A DNA stretch of 64,000 nt from Bacillota bacterium LX-D (GTDB lineage Bacteria; Bacillota; DUOV01; Zhaonellaceae): assembly GCA_031628995.1 (NCBI GenBank), contig JAVLUO010000004.1, positions 82,031 through 146,030 on the forward strand, given 5' to 3'. The notes beneath the pieces were generated by a model that had not been told where the DNA came from, searched no databases, and saw only the letters and a program-made list of their open reading frames with translations. Shown here piece after piece: positions 20,221 to 29,731 of the stretch (position 1 is the stretch's first letter; each line of letters starts with the position of its first letter). A program made the position numbers and the translations under genes.

Positions 20221-20752
20221 ATTAATCCCCCCCAAGTTCAAAATCTCTGAAATAATTAATATTACTAAAATTGCTAAAACACCTCAAGTTTCTATTTCTT
20301 CCCCCCTTTAGATACAGTTAAAATTATTTCGATAGCTCACAAAAAGCATAAGCAATAAATTGTCATAATGTTTGAAAAAGTGTTAAATTTAATTATAGAA
20401 AATTTATTAATTAGTTATTTTAAAATTTTATTGGGTTTAAAAGTTGGTAATTAATTTATAAAATTTGCTTTTTGTGATGTTATTACTTAAATTTTATTTC
20501 GCCAAAATTTTGGTAAATACCTGCATAATACACATAAATAAGAAATTTTCAAGGGGAAATAATTGGATAGATTAAAAGTTAATTTTAGTTACGTATGTTA
20601 TTCTGCGGTTGAAAGCCGCTTTTAACTTCGAGTATACTCGAAGGTGAAAGATTGGAACTGAAAACACAAATAAGCTAATGGAATCCGTTAACAAATGGAA
20701 GTCTAGTATTTTAGGCCAATATAAAAATTAATGCACATTGGAGAGATAAAAT
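20221..20752. other. AT-rich intergenic region upstream of larC
   Basis: No gene is visible. The left part is AT-rich and should hold the promoter of the minus-strand chemoreceptor. The right part (20605-20655) can form two short hairpins, GCGG-TTGAAAG-CCGC and CTTCGAGTATACTCGAAG. These may be a structured leader of larC, but they match no riboswitch class I know. Confidence 0.4.
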
Positions 20753-21937
20753 TTGAAGGTATTATACTACGATTGCTTTTGCGGAATAAGCGGAGATATG
20801 AATCTGGGAGCTTTAATTGACCTAGGTGTAGATCAGGAATATCTACTAAAAGAGCTTTCAAAACTAGGATTGGATGATGAATATGAAATAAAAATTACTA
20901 AAGATATAAAAAAGGGCATAAGTGGAACAAAAGTTAATGTTATTTTAAATAATCAAAATAAGACTCATAATCATCATAGTCATAGAAATTTAGAGGACAT
21001 CGTAAAGATAATAAATGAAAGCAATCTACATAACAATGTTAAAAAATTAAGTTTAGATATATTTTTGAAATTAGCGCAGGCCGAGGCGAAGGTCCATGGA
21101 AAGCCAGTATCCCAAGTGTATTTTCATGAGGTTGGTGCCATCGATTCAATTGTAGATATTGTAGGGGCTGCCATAGGGTTAGATTACCTAAAGGTTGATA
21201 AAATTGTGGCATCTCCCGTTCAAGTAGGGGGAGGCTTTATAAAATGTGCCCATGGTATATTACCTGTTCCTGCCCCTGCAACTGTTGAATTATTAAAGAA
21301 TATTCCGATTAAATCAGGAATAGTACCTTTTGAAACTACTACACCTACGGGAGCAGCAATTCTAGCAGCTAACGTGGATGAGTTTACTGATAAAATAAGT
21401 TTTTTAATTGAAAAGATTGGTTATGGCGTAGGAAATAGAGATTTGAATATTCCAAATGTATTAAGGGTTTTTTTGGGAAATGAAGAACAATATGAAGCAA
21501 AAGAAGATCAATATATTTTAGAAACAAATATAGATGATATGAATCCGGAACTCTACAGCTATATTGAGGAAAAGCTATTTGAAAGTGGGGCTTTAGACGT
21601 ATATAGAACAACTATATTAATGAAAAAAGGGAGGTCTGCAACTAAACTAAGCGTATTGGTAAATAAAGAGAAAGAAAAAGCCGTACAAGAAGTAATTTTT
21701 GAAGAAACTACTTCCATAGGCATTAGAAAATATAAGGTTGAAAAAATTATGCTACAGAGGGATTTTACGAAAATAAACACACAGTTCGGAGATGTGACTG
21801 TAAAAAATTCTTATTACCAAGGTAAGCTGATTAAAAAGAAGCCTGAGTACGAGGATTGCAAAAAAATAGCTAAAGAAAAAGATCTGCCTATTGCTAAGGT
21901 TTATAATGTAATAAATGAGATTATAAATAAACAATAA
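20753..21937 (+). CDS. larC: Nickel insertion protein LarC (nickel-pincer cofactor synthesis)
   Basis: 394 residues. LarC is a CTP-dependent cyclometallase that puts nickel into the pyridinium-bisthiocarboxylate pincer cofactor of lactate racemase (LarA) and relatives. Seen here: YYDCFCGISGDMNLGALIDLG at the N-terminus, a His-rich segment (THNHHSHRN, residues ~65-75), VYFHEVGAIDSIVDIVGAA, ETTTPTGAAILAA and the C-terminal ETNIDDMNPE module. Both LarC1 and LarC2 modules are in one uninterrupted frame, unlike Lactobacillus where a frameshift joins them. It starts at TTG 20753 behind GGAGAG. larB follows after 21 bases; larA and larE are not in the window. Confidence 0.92.
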   Translation: MKVLYYDCFCGISGDMNLGALIDLGVDQEYLLKELSKLGLDDEYEIKITKDIKKGISGTKVNVILNNQNKTHNHHSHRNLEDIVKIINESNLHNNVKKLSLDIFLKLAQAEAKVHGKPVSQVYFHEVGAIDSIVDIVGAAIGLDYLKVDKIVASPVQVGGGFIKCAHGILPVPAPATVELLKNIPIKSGIVPFETTTPTGAAILAANVDEFTDKISFLIEKIGYGVGNRDLNIPNVLRVFLGNEEQYEAKEDQYILETNIDDMNPELYSYIEEKLFESGALDVYRTTILMKKGRSATKLSVLVNKEKEKAVQEVIFEETTSIGIRKYKVEKIMLQRDFTKINTQFGDVTVKNSYYQGKLIKKKPEYEDCKKIAKEKDLPIAKVYNVINEIINKQ

Positions 21938-21958
21938 CAGTAGTTATAGGAGAACTAT

Positions 21959-22705
21959 ATGGATAAAAATCAAATGCAGAAATTGCTTGAAACTGTAAAA
22001 AATGGTGAAATAGAAATTCAAGAAGCCATGAGGATGATTAAAGATTTATCATTTAGTGATTTAGGGTTTGCTAAGATTGATAACCATAGAGAAATAAGGG
22101 TGGGATACCCTGAGGTAATTTATTGTGAAGGGAAAACAGTAGAACAGGTAAAAGACATTATTGAATTTATGCTTACAAAGGATATTAATATACTTGCTAC
22201 CAGGGCTAGCAAAGAAATGTACAGTGCGGTAAAGGAAATATGTAGTTTTGCCAGATATAATCAACTTGGCCGAACAATAACTATTCGAAAAAAAGAAGGA
22301 AATCTAACAAATAGTTATATTGCTATAGTCTCAGCTGGGACTTCTGACTTACCAATAGTAGAGGAAGCGGCAGAAACCGCTATGATTTTCGATAATAGGG
22401 TAGAAAAAATTATCGATGTAGGAGTCGCAGGCATTCATAGGCTTTTTGCCAAAATAGATATTTTGAGAGGCGCCAAGGTTATCATTGTAGTTGCGGGAAT
22501 GGAAGGGGCCCTGGCAAGTGTTATAGGGGGTCTTGTTGATAAGCCAATTATAGCGGTTCCTACTAGTGTTGGTTACGGAGCAAACTTTGGAGGTCTTTCA
22601 GCTCTTTTATCAATGTTAAATAGCTGTGCCAACGGTGTGAGTGTTGTTAATATTGATAATGGTTTTGGAGCTGCATATAATGCAAGTATCATTAATAAAT
22701 TGTAG
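21959..22705 (+). CDS. larB: LarB, nickel-pincer cofactor biosynthesis carboxylase
   Basis: 248 residues. LarB carboxylates and hydrolyses nicotinic acid adenine dinucleotide as the first step to the nickel-pincer cofactor. The C-terminal half is PurE-like with VSAGTSDLPIVEEAAETA, VVAGMEGALASVIGGLVDKPIIAVPTSVGYG and a glycine-rich ending. The N-terminal region has the FAKIDNHREIRVGYPEVIYCEGKT pattern of LarB. It has a good ribosome-binding site (TAGGAGAAC) and forms a two-gene unit with larC. Confidence 0.92.
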   Translation: MDKNQMQKLLETVKNGEIEIQEAMRMIKDLSFSDLGFAKIDNHREIRVGYPEVIYCEGKTVEQVKDIIEFMLTKDINILATRASKEMYSAVKEICSFARYNQLGRTITIRKKEGNLTNSYIAIVSAGTSDLPIVEEAAETAMIFDNRVEKIIDVGVAGIHRLFAKIDILRGAKVIIVVAGMEGALASVIGGLVDKPIIAVPTSVGYGANFGGLSALLSMLNSCANGVSVVNIDNGFGAAYNASIINKL

Positions 22706-22871
22706 AACAATCCTAATGTGCTTCGACTTATTTAGGTTTTCTTACATAGGTACCAAATGTTAAAAATTCTTGACATTGAAGGAAAAGTAAACTGTTGGCG
22801 TCGAAAAACTAAAAAGGAAGCTATAATGCAAAATATTGACTGAAGCTAGAACTTTAATTAGAGGTGATATT

Positions 22872-23564
22872 TTGTACTGTATTAAATGTGGAGCACCAAC
22901 TGAAAATGAGTACTGTACCAAATGTAATCCGGAAAATAGACAACAAAAGAAAAAAAATGTTTCTTCTGTTATAGCTATTTCTTGTGCTTTACTTGTTGTA
23001 ACATTTTTCATCTCATATTTTATGGGCAAGAGTGTGATGGAGCCTCTGCAAAGTAAGGCAGATAGTATTATTGAAGTCAAAAAGGATGCTGACGTTGCTA
23101 GCAAGGCTCCAGACGTAACTACTGCAGAAACTACAGAGGAAGTTAAACCAGCCAGACCAGAAATCGTTACTTATTCAACTTATACAAACGAGCGTTTTTC
23201 TTTTAGTATGGAATATCCCAGTCATTTTGAAACAGCTGAAGAGCCAGCAAATAATGATGGACGAATTTTTTATTCTCCTGACAAGAAAGCGAAAATGACC
23301 GTTTTTGCCTCTTATAACGCAGCAGATGAAACTCTTAGATCATTATATAATGATGAAATAGACAGCCATAGTAATGTAACTTACAAAGTAAAAAGAAGGG
23401 ATTGGTTTGTAGTTTCAGGAATCGACGGAGAAACGATTTTCTATAAAAAAATAATGATGGAAGATGATGTTATTTACACTTTCCTACTCGAGTGCCCTCA
23501 AGACGAAAAAAGTTACTATGCCCCTATAATTGAGCATATTGTTAAGACCTTTAAAACCTATTAG
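22872..23564 (+). CDS. Membrane-anchored protein with N-terminal zinc ribbon
   Basis: About 230 residues. The N-terminus is a short zinc ribbon (CIKC...YCTKC, residues 3-18), followed by a single membrane helix (residues ~33-50), a low-complexity linker rich in Val/Thr/Glu, and an extracellular domain with the FSFSMEYPSHF pattern of PsbP-like/DUF domains in Gram-positive lipoproteins. Start chosen at TTG 22872, which has TTAGAGGTGA just upstream; the TTG at 22836 lacks a site. The function is unknown. Fused zinc ribbons of this type are common in Clostridia membrane proteins. Confidence 0.65.
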   Translation: MYCIKCGAPTENEYCTKCNPENRQQKKKNVSSVIAISCALLVVTFFISYFMGKSVMEPLQSKADSIIEVKKDADVASKAPDVTTAETTEEVKPARPEIVTYSTYTNERFSFSMEYPSHFETAEEPANNDGRIFYSPDKKAKMTVFASYNAADETLRSLYNDEIDSHSNVTYKVKRRDWFVVSGIDGETIFYKKIMMEDDVIYTFLLECPQDEKSYYAPIIEHIVKTFKTY

Positions 23565-23698
23565 TAGCTAAAGCAGAAATTACCTATAATTTTCAAAAAG
23601 AAAACAGTAAACTCCCTTTTTAATACATATTTTGCAGACTATTTATTTTATAATTAATTAACAATTAGAGGGAAAATATGTAAAAGGGGGTACTGTTT

Positions 23699-24562
23699 TT
23701 GAAGAATATTAGTTTTTTAGTGTTGCTCTTTTTTTTATTTTGTGCATGTCCAGTTCACGCTGCTACTCAGCATGAATTGTCGTCATTTTCCACTCCTTTA
23801 GTTAGCAAAAATTCTAATCGCTTAACTAATATTCGCCTAGCCGCAAGAAAAATAGACGGATTTATTTTACAACCTAATAAAATTTTTTCCTTTAATAAAA
23901 TTGTAGGTCCTAGGACAGCTGGAAATGGTTATAAGCTGGCAGATATTTTTAGTGACGGCAAAGTTGTTAAAGGGATTGGGGGAGGCATTTGTCAGATCTC
24001 TTCTACTATTTATCAAAGTGCACTTTCAGCGAAATTAAAGATTATTGAAGTTCATCGCCACAGCAGAAGTGTAAAATATATTGGCAGAGGCCAAGATGCC
24101 ACTGTAAGTTGGGGAACCTATGATTTAAAATTTCAGAATACAAAGAACGACCCAATTATGCTTAAAACCTATATAAGCAATTCCAGTGTTACTGTTAAGG
24201 TTTTTCAACTTATTGAAGATAAAGAAGAACCTGTTAATATTTATATTAACAATCAAGTTGTTAAAGGTTACATCATTAATGGTATTACCTACGCACCTTG
24301 TAAAATTTTCCACGGATATAATGGTTTATCGGTAGCTTGGGATGAAAAAACACAAAGCATTACCGTGAAAAATCAAGATAATGTAACTCTTAAGATTTTA
24401 GTTGGTAAAAATCTACTAGAGAAAAACGGTATAAGTGCTCAGCTGCCAGGGGGAGTAAAATATAAAGATAGAAAAATGATGGTTTCTATTAGACCTATTT
24501 TAGAATTATTTAAAATTAAACCTACCTGGCAATCAGGGGAACATTCATTGTGTTTTAAATAA
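23699..24562 (+). CDS. Secreted VanW-family protein with C-terminal stalk-like domain
   Basis: 287 residues with a signal peptide (cleavage after residue ~21, VHAAT). The VanW core spans residues ~35-165 with NPNKIFSFNK-like and GGGICQISSTIYQSAL motifs. The C-terminal ~100 residues resemble a copper-amine-oxidase stalk repeat (VAWDEKTQSITV, MVSIRPILELF). VanW proteins are cell-envelope proteins of uncertain biochemical role. It starts at TTG 23699 after AAAGGGGG. It is followed by the D,D-carboxypeptidase gene 27 bases later, so the two probably form a cell-wall unit. Confidence 0.82.
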   Translation: MKNISFLVLLFFLFCACPVHAATQHELSSFSTPLVSKNSNRLTNIRLAARKIDGFILQPNKIFSFNKIVGPRTAGNGYKLADIFSDGKVVKGIGGGICQISSTIYQSALSAKLKIIEVHRHSRSVKYIGRGQDATVSWGTYDLKFQNTKNDPIMLKTYISNSSVTVKVFQLIEDKEEPVNIYINNQVVKGYIINGITYAPCKIFHGYNGLSVAWDEKTQSITVKNQDNVTLKILVGKNLLEKNGISAQLPGGVKYKDRKMMVSIRPILELFKIKPTWQSGEHSLCFK

Positions 24563-24589
24563 CATGGCTATAAATATTGGAGGGCTTGG

Positions 24590-25540
24590 ATGCTTAAAAA
24601 GATATTCATAATTTTAGTGCTTCTTTTTTCATTTGGGACTGGTTTTATTGCCAAGGCAAGTGAGTTGGAGATTATAAAAGAATTAAATTTAGGCAAAGAA
24701 AAATTAAGCAATGTAAATCTATTGGAAAAAATTAGCACAGCTGCAATTACTGATGTTCCAAGTTTTAGTTATACAGTTCATGCTGAAGGTGCGATTTTAA
24801 TAAAAGATAATATAAGTAAAATTATGTTTAAAAAAAATATTCATCAAAGGTTTTTTCCAGCCAGTACTACAAAAATTATGACAGCTTTATTAGCTGTTGA
24901 AAACTGTGATTTAAACGAAGTAGTTACTGTATCAAAAACTGCTTTAGATTCAGTTCCTGCTGGAAGTACTCGGGCAGGTGTTGAAGTTGGAGATATACTA
25001 ACGGTAAAACAATTGCTTTATGGGATGCTGTTGCCTTCAGGAAATGATTGTGCTGCAGTTTTGGCAGAGCATATTGCAGGCTCACAAGAAAAATTTGCCC
25101 TGATGATGAATAAGAAGGCCGCAGAGCTGGGCACAGAACAAACAAATTTTGTAAATCCTCATGGCTTTTTCAGTCCAAACCATTATACTACTCCTTATGA
25201 TTTCGCAATCATTTGTCAAGAAGCTTTTAAACAAAGACAAATAAGGAATACTATTTCTACCCGTATCACGAAAGTTATCTATAAAAATAAGAACGGTCAA
25301 AAAGTGGTTAAAACATGGGTCAATAGTAATAGTCAACTTAAAGATGCCAACAGATTTACAGGTTTAGTGGGAGGGAAAACGGGATATACATCTGAAGCAG
25401 GCCACACACTTTGTACTTTAGGCCATTATAAAGGACATGATTATATTGTAGTAATATTTAAGGATGGGGCTCATGAAAGGTACAAAGATACTAAATCTTT
25501 ACTCCTTAAGGCATTTAAACTATGTGATGCAAGTAATTAA
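24590..25540 (+). CDS. D-alanyl-D-alanine carboxypeptidase (DacF/PBP5-type)
   Basis: A 316-residue low-molecular-weight penicillin-binding protein that trims the terminal D-Ala of peptidoglycan stem peptides. There is a signal peptide (residues 1-23). Catalytic motifs are all present: S92-T-T-K95, S150-G-N152 and K263-T-G265. It lacks the long C-terminal beta domain and amphipathic anchor of PBP5, so it is a short version. The ribosome-binding site TTGGAGG is strong. It is ended by a hairpin shared with the convergent fdhD gene. Confidence 0.93.
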   Translation: MLKKIFIILVLLFSFGTGFIAKASELEIIKELNLGKEKLSNVNLLEKISTAAITDVPSFSYTVHAEGAILIKDNISKIMFKKNIHQRFFPASTTKIMTALLAVENCDLNEVVTVSKTALDSVPAGSTRAGVEVGDILTVKQLLYGMLLPSGNDCAAVLAEHIAGSQEKFALMMNKKAAELGTEQTNFVNPHGFFSPNHYTTPYDFAIICQEAFKQRQIRNTISTRITKVIYKNKNGQKVVKTWVNSNSQLKDANRFTGLVGGKTGYTSEAGHTLCTLGHYKGHDYIVVIFKDGAHERYKDTKSLLLKAFKLCDASN

Positions 25541-25560
25541 ATAGAAAGTAGAAAAATTAA

Positions 25561-25586
25561 GGGCAGCGATTAAGCTGCCCTAATTA
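25561..25586. terminator. Hairpin between convergent dac gene and fdhD
   Basis: GGGCAGC / GCTGCCC stem with GATTAA loop and AT-rich flanks; it likely serves both directions. Confidence 0.7.
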
Positions 25587-26374
25587 TTATTTACGATTCT
25601 CCAACCATTAGCATAAATATTCATGCGGTTGCCTCGAACAAAACCTATTAAAGTAATTCCCATTTTTTGTGCAAGTTCTATGGCAAGGCCTGTAGCAGCA
25701 CTGCGGGAAATTAAAATTGGTATTCTTCTTTTGGCGCATTTAATCAGCATTTCTGAAGAAATGCGTCCGCTGGTTACAATGATTTTATCACCGTAACCTA
25801 CCTCATTTAAAATACACTCTCCAAATAATTTATCCAAAGCATTGTGACGTCCAATATCCTCGTGGACGTATAAAATTTTCGTGGTCGAAGCTAAGGTAGA
25901 GATATGTGCTGCGCCTGTTTCCTTAAAGGTCTGAGATTTTTGTTGCATTTCATTTACAAAATCATATACCTGCTGAGTGGAAATATAAATTTCAGTTGTA
26001 ATAGGTTGGGACTCTAACCAGCTAAGATCTTGATTAAAGGTGGTTCCTTTTCCACAACCAGTTGTTAAAGTACGTTTGCCAATGGCTTTTTCTTGAAAAA
26101 TTTTTGTAGCGAAAGGGAGGAGTACATTAAAATATCCTGTTTTTTGATCGTACTCAACCTTTTCGATACACGATTTATCTATTATAAATCCTTCGGATTG
26201 TAAAAAACCAATGCCTAGATACTCTAAGTTTGCTGGTGAGCAAAGTAATGTTACTAGTTCTAATCCATTTACATGAATGGTAAAGGGATATTCGTCTACG
26301 ACAGTATCCTCTATTGTAAAACGCTCGTGTTTGATTATTTTTTCAATAGGTATCTTACTAGTGTGAGTTAACAT
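25580..26374 (-). CDS. fdhD: Formate dehydrogenase sulfurtransferase FdhD
   Basis: 264 residues from the preferred start. FdhD carries sulfur from a cysteine desulfurase to the Mo/W-bis-MGD cofactor of formate dehydrogenase and is required for its activity. Visible features: the conserved TTGCGKGT with the sulfur-carrying cysteine, AHISTLAS, the EDIGRHNALDKLFGE signature and the GFVRGNRMNIY end. ATG 26374 has AAGGTGAC upstream and lies 14 bases past the mobA stop; an ATG 33 bases earlier overlaps mobA and lacks a site. It closes the formate dehydrogenase cluster. Confidence 0.93.
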   Translation of the reverse strand: MLTHTSKIPIEKIIKHERFTIEDTVVDEYPFTIHVNGLELVTLLCSPANLEYLGIGFLQSEGFIIDKSCIEKVEYDQKTGYFNVLLPFATKIFQEKAIGKRTLTTGCGKGTTFNQDLSWLESQPITTEIYISTQQVYDFVNEMQQKSQTFKETGAAHISTLASTTKILYVHEDIGRHNALDKLFGECILNEVGYGDKIIVTSGRISSEMLIKCAKRRIPILISRSAATGLAIELAQKMGITLIGFVRGNRMNIYANGWRIVNNN

Positions 26375-26388
26375 TTTGTCACCTTGCA

Positions 26389-26991
26389 TTAAATTATTTT
26401 TTGACATCTGATATTGATAATTTGTTGGGCAGCCATTAATTCCTGAAGTGTATTTATATTTGTAAATAGCTTAAGCTCAGAGTCTAACTTTGTAAAAACT
26501 TCTTCAGGAATAGTTTTTACAGAAACATATTCATATAAACTTTTGACTTTAAGCAAGTTTTGGAGAAGGCATTTTTCTATGGCTTTAATACAGTTTTTTG
26601 AATAAATTCCGTATAAAGGTTCAATATAACCATTAATTAAAGGTACAATTACATCATATCTTCCCTTGTGTTTGAGCATATATTTAATTGTTTCACCGCT
26701 AATAAAGGGCATATCACAAGGTAGAAAAAAATTATGAAAGGAGTCGGAGGTAACTAAGCCGGTATAGATGCCGGCAATAGGCCCCTTGTCTTTAACTAAA
26801 TCACAGCATATATCGGTATTTAAATAACGATAAAGTTCTGGCTCGTTTGTAATAATGGTAATCTTATCTTTAAAGATAGGCCTTACCTTATCAACAATAA
26901 TTTCAATAAAAGGCTTCCCGTCAAGCTTAACAAAAGACTTATTGCAGTTCATTCTAGAACTTTTGCCACCGGCTAAGATAATTCCTCGCAA
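26389..26991 (-). CDS. mobA: Molybdopterin guanylyltransferase MobA
   Basis: 200 residues. It transfers GMP to the molybdopterin cofactor to make the guanine dinucleotide form used by formate dehydrogenases. The N-terminal nucleotide-binding loop LAGGKSSRM with a following K (NKSFVKLDGKP), the KGPIAGIYTGL segment and the FLPCDMPFI metal-binding motif are present. It starts 3 bases after the fdhA stop, so it is clearly co-transcribed. Confidence 0.92.
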   Translation of the reverse strand: MRGIILAGGKSSRMNCNKSFVKLDGKPFIEIIVDKVRPIFKDKITIITNEPELYRYLNTDICCDLVKDKGPIAGIYTGLVTSDSFHNFFLPCDMPFISGETIKYMLKHKGRYDVIVPLINGYIEPLYGIYSKNCIKAIEKCLLQNLLKVKSLYEYVSVKTIPEEVFTKLDSELKLFTNINTLQELMAAQQIINIRCQKII

Positions 26992-26994
26992 AGT

Positions 26995-29703
26995 TTAGAC
27001 TCCTTCCTTTTCAACCTTTGCTGCACAAACTTTAAATTCAGGTATAGCTGCAATTGGATCCAGTGCATTGTTCGTTAGTAGATTTGCTGCTTCTTCTTCA
27101 TAGTGGAAGTACATAAAAATTGTATGGACTGGCACCTTATTTGTGACATAAGCAGTAGTAACTACTTCACCGCGCCTAGTTGCTACTTTAACTTTGTCTC
27201 CAGAAACTATTCCTAACTCCGCTGCTTTAGCAGGATTGATTTCAACTCTGCCTTTGGGCAAATATTGATCAAGAGCTTTGGCGCGCCTTGTCATTGTACC
27301 TGTATGATAATGGAACAAGCTACGGCCTGTGGAAAGAAGTAATGGAAATTCTGCGTCTGGATTTTCAGCTGGAGGTTTCCATTCAATACCTTTAAATTCT
27401 CCCAATCCTCTAGCAAACTTATCCTTATGCAAATATTTTGTACCTGGGTGCTCTGAAGATGGACACGGCCAATGGAGACCACCTGTTTCTTCAATACGTT
27501 GGTAAGATATTCCCCCATAAGAAGGCGTTACCGAAGCAATTTCCCGAAAAATTTCTTCTGCACTTGTATAATTCATAGGGTAGCCACAGTAATTTGCAAT
27601 GTCTTTAATAATTTCCCAGTCCGGTTTAGAATTTCCAACTGGCTTAATAGCTTGGCGAACCCTTAAAACACGACGCTCTGTGTTGGTAAAAGTACCATCT
27701 TTTTCGGCAAAGGATGCAGCTGGTAGGACTACATCCGCAAGTTTAGCAGTTGGTGTCATGAAAATATCTTGAACCACTAGAAATTCTAATGACTTTAAGG
27801 CATGTTCTACATGTTTGATATTGGGATCTGATATCATGGGGTTTTCACCTATGATATACATTCCCTTTATTTTGCCATCAGTTACGGCATCAAAAGCATG
27901 TGTTGCTTTAACCCCAATTTTATCATTCAAATTTTTTACAGCCCAGGCTTTTTCGAATTTAGCTTTAATATCGGGATTAGTAACTTTTTGGTAAGCCGTA
28001 TAGACATCAGGTAAAGCACCCATATCACAAGCACCTTGAACATTGTTCTGTCCACGCAATGGGTTAACACCTACATTTGGTTTACCTAGGTTACCAGTCA
28101 GCATTGCTAAGTTAGCAAAGGAACGAACATTATCAACTCCAACGGTATGTTGGGTAACTCCCATGGCGTAAGCGATAGAAGCAGTTTCCGCTTGGGCATA
28201 AGTGCGAGCTGCTTCGATTATGTCTTGTGGTGGAACACCTGTAATTTTAGAAACATATTCAGGGGTATATTTGGGTAATATGGCTTCTAATTCGGCAAAG
28301 TTTTCTGTTCTGTTCTTTATAAATTCTTGGTCCGCTAGACCTTCTTTTAGAATAACATGCATTATTCCGTTCAATAAGGCAACGTCAGTACCTGATTTGT
28401 GGCGTAACCAAACATGAGCATAATCCACTAAGTCGATCCTTCTTGGATCAGCAACAATAAGCTTTGCTCCGTTGAATTTAACAGCTTTTTTAATTTGTAA
28501 ACCAATAATGGGATGGGTTTCTGTAGTATTTGATCCCATGACAAAGATACATTTTGCACCAGCAAATTCGTTAATAGAGTTTGTCATTGCGCCACTGCCA
28601 AATGATGCGGCTAGACCAGCCACAGTAGCGCTGTGTCAGAGACGGGCGCAGTGGTCAACATTGTTTGTTTTAAAGACCGCCCGCGCTAATTTTTGCATTA
28701 AATAGTTTTCTTCATTAAGTGTTCTTGCTGAACTTAAAAACATTAGGGAATCGCCGCTTTGTTCTTCGGCAATACCTTTTAGCTTGGAAGCAACCAAACT
28801 TAATGCTTCTTCCCAAGTTGCTTTGCGGAATTCTCCGTTTTCCTTAATCAAAGGATCAGTCAATCGATCTTTGCTATTGATAAAATCGAAGCCAAAACGG
28901 CCCTTAACACAAAGTGCCCCATATTCATTGGGCGATTTGCCTGATTTATCTGGTGTAATTCGCACAACTTGGTCTTTAATAACATTAAGCTCTAAGCCGC
29001 AACCACAACCACAATAAGTACAAGTAGTTTTAACTTTCTTTTCAATTTCCCAAGTTCGGAATTTTCCTTCGTTAACTTTGTAAGTCAGAGCACCTGTTGG
29101 ACAAATGGCAATACAGTTGCCGCAAAAGACACAAGGGGAATTTTCGTCTTGCAGATTAATATTATAAGGCGTGCTTGGATGGGCATTAAAGCCACGTTCG
29201 ACAAAATCATAAGTATTATTAATTTGAATTTCCTGACAGACACGAATACATTTGCCGCAATTAATACATTTTTCATAATCCCGCAGGAAAAAAGGATTAT
29301 CGTCTATCAATGGTATGGAACGCTTTTTACCTTCAAAACGAGATTTAGAAACACCATATCGGTAAGCATATTCCTGTAATTTGCATTCACCTGCTTTTTC
29401 GCAAGTTAAGCAATCTTGTTTATGATTAGCCAAAAGTAATTCTAAATTAATGCGGCGAGATTTAAGAACTTTTTCACTTTCTGTATAAACAACCATTCCT
29501 TCGGTAACAGGTGCCACACAGGAAGCAGCTAAAAGACGGCTGCCTTCAACCTCTACTACACAAATTCGGCAGGCCCCGGCTTTACAAAGTGCTGGGTCAT
29601 AGCAAAAAGTTGGAATCTCAATGCCTATACTCTGGGCAGCTTCAAGGATAGTAATACCTGCTTCAACGAAAACTTTTTTTCCATCTATTGTTAGATTGAT
29701 CAA
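26995..29703 (-). CDS. fdhA: Selenocysteine-containing NAD-linked formate dehydrogenase, catalytic subunit
   Basis: 902 residues reading TGA at 28636-28638 as selenocysteine 356. The context is HCARL-Sec-HSATVAGLA, the active-site sequence of Sec formate dehydrogenases. The N-terminus is NuoG-like: a [2Fe-2S] ferredoxin domain (Cys34, Cys45, Cys48, Cys62), a His-Cys3 cluster segment (HKQDCLTCEKAGEC), two [4Fe-4S] motifs (CINCGKCIRVC, CVFCGNCIAIC), then the CTYCGCGCG cluster and the Mo/W-bisMGD domains. It catalyses CO2/formate interconversion and passes electrons to the NuoF/NuoE-like partners upstream. A gene finder ignoring Sec would split it into 28636-29703 and 26995-28623. Tungsten is plausible given the tup genes. 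Confidence 0.95.
28607..28638 (-). ncRNA. Bacterial SECIS element within fdhA
   Basis: Starting 12 bases after the TGA, GTGGCT / AGCCGC pairs around a GGTCT loop. This matches the bacterial SECIS apical stem-loop recognised by SelB (the E. coli fdhF loop also contains GGUCU). Confidence 0.8.
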
Positions 29704-29731
29704 TTATTTTTCACCCCTTTTGCATAAATAT

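Noticed and set aside
20605..20655. Known riboswitch upstream of larC (NiCo, cobalamin or c-di-GMP)
   Set aside because: Two hairpins are present, but none of the conserved bases of these classes can be found.
26995..28623. Separate 542-residue molybdopterin oxidoreductase gene starting at GTG 28623
   Set aside because: It is the C-terminal two thirds of fdhA; the apparent break is the Sec TGA and the GTG lies in the SECIS stem.
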